Assembly: GCA_012962055.1 (NCBI GenBank)
Contig: DTYD01000149.1
Span: forward strand, 1 to 7,682
From: Hadesarchaea archaeon
GTDB lineage: Archaea; Hadarchaeota; Hadarchaeia; Hadarchaeales; Hadarchaeaceae
Reading direction: 5' to 3'
DNA length: 7,682 bases
Part shown: positions 1 to 5,190 of the stretch, one piece after another
How positions within the stretch are numbered: the first letter of the stretch is position 1
Layout of the letters: each line of letters begins with the position of its first letter
The notes under the pieces: generated by a model
What the model was told of the DNA's origin: nothing
Databases searched by the model: none
Seen by the model: only the letters and a program-made list of their open reading frames with translations
Position numbers and translations under genes: made by a program

Positions 1-1
1 A

Positions 2-805
2 GTCGTCGAAACTTTAAGACGAAGCAGAAGGTTACTTGATGTCGTGAGCCGTGGAGGAGCTTTCCATGCGGCTTGGATAATCCACAACGAACGAGAGAAC
101 CCACTTTACAAAGAGTTCGATTACCTGCTTGAGCTCGCGCGAGAATTTGACCTAACGCTTAGCTTGGGCGATGGGATGCGGCCTGGGTGTCTGGTCGATG
201 CGTCCGATGTAACACAGTTTCAGGAACTCTTGACTCTAGGTGAGCTAGTTGAGCAAGCATGGGCAAAGGATGTGCAGGTGATGGTGGAAGGACCTGGTCA
301 CCTGCCGCTGGACCACATCGAAGCAAACGTTCGAATCGAGAAGGCGGTGTGCAAAGGGGCACCGTTCTACGTGTTGGGCCCCATTGTCACCGACATTGCC
401 CCGGGTTACGATCATGTAACTTCGGGTATCGGCGGCGCCCTTTCTGCTGCATTTGGCGCAGATTTTCTTTGCGTGGTAACACCATCTGAGCATCTAGCGC
501 TTCCCACGGTGGACGATGTCAAGGAGGGGGTGATCGCTGCAAAAATCGCGGCTCACGTTGCGGACATCGTTAAACTTGGTGAACAAGCGTCAAAACCAGA
601 TTTAGAAATAGCAAAAGCACGGGCATCATTAAATTGGGAAACACAGTTTAAACTATCGATAGACTCAGAGAAAGCTAGGAGGCTTCATCGAGGGGGCACG
701 GAGCGTGGAGTAAAATCTTGCTCGATGTGTGGGGGGTACTGCCCAATAAAACTTCTAGCCCAGTTCATGAAAAAGCCTAGGCCGAGCAGGACTCGATGTT
801 GGTAG
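2..805 (+). CDS. thiC: Phosphomethylpyrimidine synthase ThiC, C-terminal part (5' end outside window)
   Basis: ThiC is the radical-SAM enzyme that converts aminoimidazole ribotide to hydroxymethylpyrimidine phosphate, the pyrimidine half of thiamine. The frame is open to the first base of the window (VVETLRRSRRLLDV precedes VSRGG), so the GTG at 44 is internal and not a start; 267 codons are present. Family landmarks in order are VSRGGAF, SLGDGMRPG, VMVEGPGHLP, LGPIVTDIAPGYDH and TPSEHLALP. Near the C-terminus comes the [4Fe-4S] motif CSMCGGYC (bases 719-742). Its cysteine spacing is C-x2-C-x3-C; E. coli ThiC has C-x2-C-x4-C, and I believe the shorter form is usual in archaeal ThiC. The protein ends about 18 residues after the motif at TAG, which looks like a natural end. 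The last 29 bp overlap the convergent broken gene. Confidence 0.95.
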   Translation, partial: VVETLRRSRRLLDVVSRGGAFHAAWIIHNERENPLYKEFDYLLELAREFDLTLSLGDGMRPGCLVDASDVTQFQELLTLGELVEQAWAKDVQVMVEGPGHLPLDHIEANVRIEKAVCKGAPFYVLGPIVTDIAPGYDHVTSGIGGALSAAFGADFLCVVTPSEHLALPTVDDVKEGVIAAKIAAHVADIVKLGEQASKPDLEIAKARASLNWETQFKLSIDSEKARRLHRGGTERGVKSCSMCGGYCPIKLLAQFMKKPRPSRTRCW

Positions 806-1451
806 GGAAGTTTTGGGAAGGTAAAAGTTTCGTAATCACATCAACAACTTTTTTCGACCAACCAACACATGAATAATCGACAAAGAAAAAGCGAATGCCA
901 TTCTTTCCAGAGTTGTTGTACACATTAAAACCATCGAAATCGGTTAAAACATCTCTCCACTCCTGATTTAGAACAACAAAACTTGGCTGATTTGTCGTTC
1001 TTGAGAACAATTCACACGAATACACATCCGCTATTACATAATCTCTCGCATTTCGTGTAGGTTTACAGTCCTTTATTTGGAGTACTGCTCTCCTCACTAC
1101 CCTGCCATTAAACTCGAGAACCTCTATATCAAACGCTTGCCGATAACTACCGCATTGAAGAACATGGGCTCTAGACAAAAGTTCTTTTGAGATCTCGTAT
1201 TCTCCATTAGTTATAAACAAGTTTTCGATGTTCAGGTTAATTCCAAGGATTCCGACGTATTGAATTTTGATGTGGGCCCTAGGGACACTGAATCTAATGT
1301 GGTTGCCATCATTTTGAAGGCGGGAAACGTATGAGTTAACGCTAGGTTGGTGTTTTGTAGGTTTTATTATGCAATAACCATCTCTCACGTCCACATACGC
1401 AGTTGATACATTTTCTCTTTTTAATGCAGAGGCCAATTCCCGGCAGCAAAC
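777..1451 (-). CDS. C-terminal piece of the broken gene, possible PD-(D/E)xK-like fold
   Basis: The piece is open from directly behind the TAA at 1454-1452 to TAG at 779-777. If translated alone it could only start at a TTG (1436), giving 219 residues with no visible Shine-Dalgarno. Counted from that TTG, the order of likely elements is: helix EISKELLSRA (81-90), strand AFDIEVLEFNG (101-111), strand RVVRRAVLQIKD (112-123), helix ARDYVIADVYSCELF (130-144), strand SFVVLNQ (152-158). That order, with Asp103 on one strand and Gln120-x-Lys122 on the next, resembles the core of restriction-endonuclease-like nucleases in a QxK variant. This is an inference from pattern only. It converges on thiC and overlaps its last 29 bp. 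Confidence 0.5.
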   Translation of the reverse strand, partial: VCCRELASALKRENVSTAYVDVRDGYCIIKPTKHQPSVNSYVSRLQNDGNHIRFSVPRAHIKIQYVGILGINLNIENLFITNGEYEISKELLSRAHVLQCGSYRQAFDIEVLEFNGRVVRRAVLQIKDCKPTRNARDYVIADVYSCELFSRTTNQPSFVVLNQEWRDVLTDFDGFNVYNNSGKNGIRFFFVDYSCVGWSKKVVDVITKLLPSQNFPTNIESCSA

Positions 1452-1895
1452 TTAAATAAGGGTGGCATTTTCGTATTGCCTGTGAATCGACCCTCTGAGA
1501 AATACTTGAGGCATGTCCAACCTCATACTTCCGCTTATTTTCATCAATGCTTGCTTAAGTGCCTCGTCATCTGTGTATGCATTCATAATGACTTTTCCGC
1601 GGGGCGCAATTATCTTGTGTTTAAACCTAGCAATCCATACACATGCGCCATATGCACCCTTGGTTTTAATATCATTCAATTTGCTGCCAGTTGAATCTCT
1701 ATCAATTCTCACATCTATCGTGACAGCGCCCCTGCCGTTACTCGCCCCGTGAAAGTGTACATAGTACTGTCCATTCTTTTGGATGAAGCCCCAAAGTGTT
1801 TTATTGAAAATCCGAATGCTCTTACTGCTTATTGCTCCTGTGGGAGTGACAGGTTCAGTTTTTAGCCTAATTGGGTTTTCAAAAGTGTACGGTTT
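1452..1895 (-). pseudogene. Middle piece of the broken gene, no credible start codon of its own
   Basis: This stretch is open for 147 codons from just after a TAA at 1898-1896 to TAA at 1454-1452. The first in-frame start (GTG at 1712) would discard 61 codons of protein-like sequence, so the piece is best read as the continuation of the helix-turn-helix piece after a frameshift. It is basic and mixed alpha/beta in character (GAYGACVWIARFKHKI, RGKVIMNAYTDDEALKQAL). I recognise no domain. The helix-like segment before the stop runs on smoothly after it (ENATLI-stop-VCCRELASALKREN), which suggests a nonsense change inside one domain. Confidence 0.5.
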
Positions 1896-2112
1896 TTATG
1901 TGATACACTCTTCTTAACTTCAACAATATGTCTTCCGTGATCCCGTACAGCTTTCGTATTTTGTCCGGGCGAACCCCATTGTTGTAGTCACGCATTATTC
2001 TCCATTCGTCGAGTAAACTGATGCTACAGGCATGATTCTTTTTGACTTTGCTGAAGAAATTTCGTTCCTCCTCTGTCAGCGTGCCTGCCATAAACCCGTG
2101 GAAACCCTCCAT
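1879..2112 (-). CDS. N-terminal piece of the broken gene: helix-turn-helix domain, 77 residues
   Basis: This ATG-started open stretch of 77 residues opens with LTEEERNFFSKVKK. From about residue 37 to 70 it carries a likely helix-turn-helix (DEWRIMRDYNNG, then RPDKIRKLYGITEDILLKLR), where the second helix and turn match the common 'KIAKLYGVSEETV' style of DNA-binding units. In its own frame it ends VHF-TGA. The genuine continuation appears to be the +1 frame, entered at the A-run just before. A second ATG eight codons in sits behind a GGAGG, so the exact start is uncertain. Function as a stand-alone DNA-binding protein cannot be excluded. Confidence 0.5.
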   Translation of the reverse strand: MEGFHGFMAGTLTEEERNFFSKVKKNHACSISLLDEWRIMRDYNNGVRPDKIRKLYGITEDILLKLRRVYHIKTVHF

Positions 2113-2167
2113 TAGTAAAGAGGTCGCGTTTTTTGCCCGCCTTGTAAAAATACTGTTACTCTTTAAG

Positions 2168-2857
2168 ATGGGGGACAGGGCCGAACGTGAGACGGGGGAG
2201 CGAAAGGGTTACCTCATCAACGTGACGGCCGAAACTAAAGAAATGCTCAGACGTACAAAGTTTGTCAAAGAGCTTGGTGGCGAGCATGTGATGGTGGATA
2301 TACTGACTGCGGGGTGGGCGGAGGTTCAGACTTTGCGGGGAGAGTGTGAGGGACTGAAACTGGCCATCCACACCCACCGTGCATTTCATGCTGCGTTCAC
2401 TAGAAATCCAAAGCATGGGGTGTCTATGCTGGCCGTTGCGAAAATAGCGCGACTTCAGGGTGTCGATCAAATTCACGTCGACACGTCGATTGGAAAGCTT
2501 GAGTCCTCAAAAGCGGAAGTGCTCGCGCTTCAAAAAGCGATCACGGGTAAGATGGTAAAAGGAAACGAACGGATTTTGTCACAGTACTGGGGGACCATTA
2601 AACCGGTTTTTCCGGTCAGTTCCGGCGGATTACATCCGGGATTGATTCCTCAGATCGTTTCGATGCTGGGGCGAGACATCATTGTCTGGGTGGGCGGCGG
2701 GGTGTGGGGACACCCGGACGGAGGGCGAACAGGTGCAGTAGCGGTGCGCCAAGCGATAGACGCCGCATTAAACGGGGTCCCGCTCGATGAACGTGCCAAA
2801 AACAAAAAAGAATTGAAGGCAGTTCTTGGAAAATGGGGATATATCAGGCCCAAATAG
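2168..2857 (+). CDS. rbcL: Form III RuBisCO large chain, 5'-truncated C-terminal fragment (probable pseudogene)
   Basis: RuBisCO carboxylates ribulose 1,5-bisphosphate; archaeal form III enzymes usually serve nucleotide (AMP) salvage. Homology begins at DRAERETGERKGYLINVTAE (from about base 2174) and runs to a normal C-terminus (KWGYIRPK). Retained landmarks are VMVDILTAGW, IHTHRAFHAAFTRNPKHG, the H-x-x-T...GK loop-6 region with its lysine, PVFPVSSGGLHPG and the phosphate-binding GGGVWGHPDG. Missing is everything equivalent to spinach residues 1 to about 224: the N-terminal domain, the first catalytic lysine and the KDDE-type motif with the carbamylated lysine and metal-binding acids. The upstream in-frame codons (from 2042) are antisense to the broken gene and are not RuBisCO-like. 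ATG 2168 is the first start near the homologous part, but no Shine-Dalgarno precedes it. The protein could not be active alone. Codons are otherwise intact, so the truncation may be recent. Confidence 0.85.
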   Translation: MGDRAERETGERKGYLINVTAETKEMLRRTKFVKELGGEHVMVDILTAGWAEVQTLRGECEGLKLAIHTHRAFHAAFTRNPKHGVSMLAVAKIARLQGVDQIHVDTSIGKLESSKAEVLALQKAITGKMVKGNERILSQYWGTIKPVFPVSSGGLHPGLIPQIVSMLGRDIIVWVGGGVWGHPDGGRTGAVAVRQAIDAALNGVPLDERAKNKKELKAVLGKWGYIRPK

Positions 2858-2869
2858 GGTATTATTTGG

Positions 2870-3817
2870 GTGGGTTCTTTGGGGTATGAGGTAAAGCTCA
2901 TCACGGCCGAGGAGAAAACCAAGCTTTTCGATCTTAATGCGAGGCGGTACCTCTATACCAAGAAGGCGAACATCTACGGGTGCTGCATAAAACTGTTGAC
3001 GGAATTGGAGGACGTGAAGGATCGCTGGGAGGACAACTTCTACACCGCGGACGAAAACATCCGCTCGCATGGCCGGGTGGTGGTACTAAAAGAGGAGGGT
3101 ATCCCGCTCGAGGTGAAGTACGATCCCTATACGAACACAGCGTTTCTCACAAATGTTGATTACTATGGATGGATAAAGAGCATCACGCTGGCAGTGGCGG
3201 GAGACGTTCTCGAGGACGAGCACGGGATATATCCGGTCCACGGCGCGGCGATAGATGTGGACGGAACGGGCGTTTCCATCATAGCACCGCCCGGAACCGG
3301 AAAGACGACCCACTCATGGGGGCTGCTTAGATTAAAAGGAGCTAGGTTGGTGACGGACGATTGGTATTTCGTGAGAATGTATGAACAGGGTCCCATGGCG
3401 TTTGGTTCTGAGAAAAATTGCTATGTGGAGGCGGATATCGGAAAGATATGGATGGAGTACGAAGGTCTCTTGGAAAAATCACATTTCGATCGGCGAGGAA
3501 GGGCGATCGTCAACGTGAGGTGGGCGGTGGGCAGCGGTGGGGTGGTTCCTATGACCACGCTCAGGAAGATCATCATGCTCAAGAGAGAGAAGGAAGATCC
3601 AACGGTGGTAAGAAAGCTCGGCGCGGACGAGGCGCTGGATTATCTGATCGCCAACGATTTCTGCAATCCCCATCAGCTGGTGCGGGATGAACGAAAGCTG
3701 CGGTTGAGGAGAGATTTTTTCAAGAAACTTTTTGAAGTTACGGAGGTCTATTTGGTCAACACAATCAAGCCGGCACATGAGACCCACAAACAAATACTGA
3801 ACGTCATCAGGTCTTGA
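2870..3817 (+). CDS. HPr-kinase/PEPCK-fold-like P-loop protein
   Basis: This 315-residue protein has an N-terminal region of about 115 residues that I do not recognise, followed by a domain matching the C-terminal kinase domain of HPr kinase/phosphorylase. PVHGAAIDVDGTGVSII leads into the P-loop APPGTGKTT (139-147). LVTDDW places the paired acids seen in HprK at 163-164. RRGRAIVNVRWAVGSGGVV (208-226) corresponds to the HprK signature RGLGIINVR followed by a Gly-Ala-Gly-rich loop. Archaea generally lack HPr, so the substrate is probably something else; a small phosphorylated metabolite or a protein serine are both open. The GTG at 2870 is chosen because it directly follows the RuBisCO stop by 12 bp; TTG 2879 is an alternative. 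The short gap suggests co-transcription with the RuBisCO gene. No transmembrane or signal segment is visible, so it is likely cytoplasmic. Confidence 0.8.
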   Translation: MGSLGYEVKLITAEEKTKLFDLNARRYLYTKKANIYGCCIKLLTELEDVKDRWEDNFYTADENIRSHGRVVVLKEEGIPLEVKYDPYTNTAFLTNVDYYGWIKSITLAVAGDVLEDEHGIYPVHGAAIDVDGTGVSIIAPPGTGKTTHSWGLLRLKGARLVTDDWYFVRMYEQGPMAFGSEKNCYVEADIGKIWMEYEGLLEKSHFDRRGRAIVNVRWAVGSGGVVPMTTLRKIIMLKREKEDPTVVRKLGADEALDYLIANDFCNPHQLVRDERKLRLRRDFFKKLFEVTEVYLVNTIKPAHETHKQILNVIRS

Positions 3818-3830
3818 TTTCGAGTGCCCT

Positions 3831-3850
3831 GTTTTTATTTGAATAAAAAA
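3831..3850 (+). terminator. A/T-rich inverted repeat after the kinase gene, likely terminator
   Basis: TTTTTATT (3832-3839) and AATAAAAA (3842-3849) are perfect reverse complements separated by TG, lying 14 bp after the kinase stop codon. The U-run of the transcript fits archaeal termination, which mainly uses T-tracts. The same A/T stretch could alternatively act as a TATA-like element for the small ORF at 3921. Confidence 0.45.
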
Positions 3851-3920
3851 GTTTTGCGGGGGCCTGTGGGTAACTTTTCCTGCTTACAACATACCATCAC
3901 GCAATTAAAGGGAGGGTTGA

Positions 3921-4028
3921 ATGGTATTTACAAAAATATTAGTTAAAATACCAAACACGAGGAAGACTTACGCTTTGCGTTATGGGAGGGACAACAGGCT
4001 TTTCGAATCGCACAGTGGCTTTACCTAG
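3921..4028 (+). CDS. Small ORF, 35 residues, behind a strong Shine-Dalgarno
   Basis: The ATG follows GGGAGGG (3910-3916) by 4 bases, the best ribosome-binding site in this intergenic stretch. The product MVFTKILVKIPNTRKTYALR... is basic and ends at TAG (4026-4028). The same frame stays open for another 28 codons to TAA at 4113-4115 (VLMFSLKEERYLEMVADL...), so the piece may be a 63-residue small protein with a nonsense change, or two remnants. I do not recognise it. The stretch 3851-3909 shows nothing else I can name. Confidence 0.3.
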   Translation: MVFTKILVKIPNTRKTYALRYGRDNRLFESHSGFT

Positions 4029-4117
4029 GTGCTCATGTTTTCTTTGAAAGAAGAAAGATACCTTGAAATGGTGGCAGATTTGAGCCAAAGAAATCTTGGT
4101 CACTTCAAAACTTAACG

Positions 4118-4126
4118 TAATAAATA
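4118..4126 (+). promoter_or_regulatory. TATA-like box for the tRNA gene
   Basis: TAATAAATA is centred 25 bp upstream of the first tRNA base, the expected distance for an archaeal TATA box with transcription starting at or close to the mature 5' end. Confidence 0.5.
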
Positions 4127-4146
4127 ACCAACCCTTTTACTTTTAT

Positions 4147-4240
4147 GGGGCCGTGGGGTAGCTTGGTCAGCCTCCCAGCTAATCTTTTGATCTGGAATGG
4201 GGTGCTGGTGACCCGGATTCAAATTCCGGCGGCCCCACCA
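4147..4240 (+). tRNA. tRNA-Pro (anticodon GGG) with a 17-nt intron, CCA encoded
   Basis: The acceptor stem GGGGCCG (4147-4153) pairs with CGGCCCC (4230-4236), discriminator A73 at 4237 and genomic CCA at 4238-4240. The D arm is GGGT/GCCT with loop AGCTTGGTCA. The T arm is CCGGA/TCCGG around TTCAAAT. The anticodon stem CCAGC (4175-4179) pairs with GCTGG (4204-4208). The space between holds 24 bases where 7 are expected. Removing 17 leaves the loop T-T-GGG-G-T, with U33, anticodon GGG at 4199-4201 and G37, the residue expected in proline tRNAs. The variable region is 4 bases. Joining exons 4147-4180 and 4198-4240 gives a complete cloverleaf. Confidence 0.93.
4181..4197 (+). other. 17-nt tRNA intron at position 32/33, bulge-helix-bulge
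   Basis: The precursor folds into an exact 3-4-3 bulge-helix-bulge. The outer helix is CCTC (4171-4174) with GGGG (4199-4202), including one G-U pair. Bulge 1 is CTA (4179-4181). The central 4-bp helix is CCAG (4175-4178) with CTGG (4192-4195). Bulge 2 is AAT (4196-4198). The inner stem is ATC/GAT closed by TTTT. Cutting after the second base of each bulge excises AATCTTTTGATCTGGAA and leaves U33 in place. Cutting after the first base would put the intron at 31/32 with the same anticodon. The common archaeal position is 37/38, so this is a non-canonical site. Confidence 0.88.
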
Positions 4241-4305
4241 CCAGATTTCCGAGCAAGAATTGCGGTAATCAGATTACAGGCGAAAAAAGTTAAACGGTTT
4301 CGACA

Positions 4306-4312
4306 GAGAGGT
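4306..4312 (+). promoter_or_regulatory. Shine-Dalgarno of nadX
   Basis: GAGAGGT lies 13 bases before the ATG at 4326, a rather long spacing. It supports that ATG, since no other start between it and the tRNA keeps the Rossmann N-terminus (MKVALVGCGAIG) intact. Confidence 0.4.
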
Positions 4313-4325
4313 AATTGGTCATCAA

Positions 4326-5147
4326 ATGAAGGTTGCACTGGTAGGCTGCGGTGCGATAGGCACGGTGCTGGCCAAAGCCATCGATAAAAAAAGAGCTGGA
4401 AAAGTAAAATTAAGTTTGGTCTACGACCTGAAGCCCGAAAAATCTAAAGCGCTGGTCAAGAAACTGAAATTGAAGCCGAAAATAGCGAAAGGTGCGGCCG
4501 AGATTTATGCGGACAGGACCGTTGATCTGGTCATCGAGGCAGCGTCTCAGCAGGCCGTCAGGCAATATTCGATAGATGTCCTCAGGTCCGGCAAAGATTT
4601 GATGGTGATGAGCGTTGGGGCTTTTGCAGATAAAAAACTGCTGAAAAACGTCAAAAAAATTGCAAATCTGAAAGGTTGCAGGGTGTACGTTCCCTCAGGC
4701 GCGGTACTCGGAATAGATGGCGTGAAAGCGGCCGAGCTTGGTGGAATTCGTGAAGTGGTTTTGACCACGAGAAAGGCACCGTCCGCTCTCGCATATAGTG
4801 AGTACATGAAAAAACGTCGCGCCTGTTTGAAGGACCTGAAATTTCCCAAAACTGTGTTTGACGGGCCGGCCATGACAGCGGTAAAAGCCTTTCCAGCCAG
4901 CGTAAATGTGGCGGCTACTTTGAGTCTGGCAGGGATAGGGTTTGGGAGGACAAGGGTTAGAGTTATCGCAGATCCTACCATAAAACGCAATATACACGAA
5001 ATTCGCGTAAAGGGAAAATCTGGGGAATTCGTGACCGAGGCCAGAAACGTGCCGTTTCCGGAAAGCCGAAGGACAAGTTATCTGGCTGCCCTCTCCGCGA
5101 TCCGAACTCTCAGAAACTTGAGCGAGACCGTCCGGGTTGGGACATAA
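4326..5147 (+). CDS. nadX: L-aspartate dehydrogenase
   Basis: NadX oxidises L-aspartate to iminoaspartate with NAD(P)+, the first step of de novo NAD synthesis, replacing the flavoprotein aspartate oxidase NadB. At 273 residues it is of normal family length. The N-terminal Rossmann fold starts MKVALVGCGAIG with G-x-G-x-x-G at residues 7-12. VYDLKPEKS follows, with the acid at 34 that usually contacts the cofactor ribose. The catalytic half shows PSGAVLGIDG (123-132), the conserved NVAATLSLAGIG (194-205), RNIHEI with the family's conserved histidine at 224, and RTSYLAALSA (249-258) near the C-terminus. It begins 85 bases after the tRNA and is followed 43 bases later by nadA. The protein is notably lysine-rich. 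It is cytoplasmic, with no signal sequence. Confidence 0.93.
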   Translation: MKVALVGCGAIGTVLAKAIDKKRAGKVKLSLVYDLKPEKSKALVKKLKLKPKIAKGAAEIYADRTVDLVIEAASQQAVRQYSIDVLRSGKDLMVMSVGAFADKKLLKNVKKIANLKGCRVYVPSGAVLGIDGVKAAELGGIREVVLTTRKAPSALAYSEYMKKRRACLKDLKFPKTVFDGPAMTAVKAFPASVNVAATLSLAGIGFGRTRVRVIADPTIKRNIHEIRVKGKSGEFVTEARNVPFPESRRTSYLAALSAIRTLRNLSETVRVGT

Positions 5148-5150
5148 CAC

Positions 5151-5157
5151 TTTATAC
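5151..5157 (+). promoter_or_regulatory. TATA-like box upstream of nadA
   Basis: TTTATAC lies just after the nadX stop and 34 bases before the nadA start codon, so transcription would begin around 5180. This suggests nadA and nadC can be transcribed separately from nadX, although read-through from nadX is also likely given the short gap. Confidence 0.4.
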
Positions 5158-5182
5158 TCAAGATGGTTTGTCTACTCTTGAG
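5157..5182 (+). promoter_or_regulatory. 7-bp inverted repeat before nadA, candidate operator
   Basis: CTCAAGA (5157-5163) and TCTTGAG (5176-5182) are perfect reverse complements with a 12-base spacer. They lie between the TATA-like box and the expected transcription start, a usual place for archaeal repressors to bind. The right arm touches the purine-rich ribosome-binding stretch (5180-5189), so an RNA hairpin affecting translation is an alternative if transcription starts further upstream. Confidence 0.4.
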
Positions 5183-5190
5183 GGGGGAGC

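Larger units (their letters stand above)
777..2112 (-). pseudogene. Broken gene of unknown family: N-terminal helix-turn-helix, possible nuclease-like C-terminus
   Basis: Three consecutive open stretches on the minus strand appear to be one gene of about 444 codons. Piece 1 (2112 to 1879) runs through an A-run near 1894-1898; dropping one A there joins it to a frame that continues uninterrupted to a TAA at 1454-1452. Beyond that single stop the same frame stays open to TAG at 779-777. The middle piece has no ATG, GTG or TTG before 1712 although its upstream 61 codons read like real protein (for example KTLWGFIQKNGQYYVHFHGA), which argues for a frameshift and not for separate genes. Base composition is visibly AT-richer than the neighbouring genes, consistent with transfer. 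I do not recognise the family. Sequencing error at either lesion, or separate short genes, remain possible. Confidence 0.6.

Noticed and set aside
2042..2167. N-terminal 42 codons of the open frame in front of the RuBisCO fragment.
   Set aside because: They are antisense to the helix-turn-helix piece over most of their length and bear no resemblance to RuBisCO; the frame is open there by chance.
4175..4195. Reading CCAG/CTGG (4175-4178 with 4192-4195) as the mature tRNA anticodon stem, or taking the TGG at 4193-4195 as a proline anticodon.
   Set aside because: That loop would be 13 bases, and a TGG anticodon there would follow C instead of the required U33. The CCAGC/GCTGG stem with the GGG loop satisfies all tRNA constraints, and CCAG/CTGG is the central helix of the splicing motif.
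4147..4260. tRNA-Pro as an integration (attachment) site.
   Set aside because: I found no second copy of the tRNA 3' end in the window and no integrase, and the AT-rich block lies 2 kb away on the other side of the kinase gene.
4547..5150. Long minus-strand open stretches opposite nadX (147 and 151 codons).
   Set aside because: They are antisense shadows of a gene with clear family motifs, and their translations show none.
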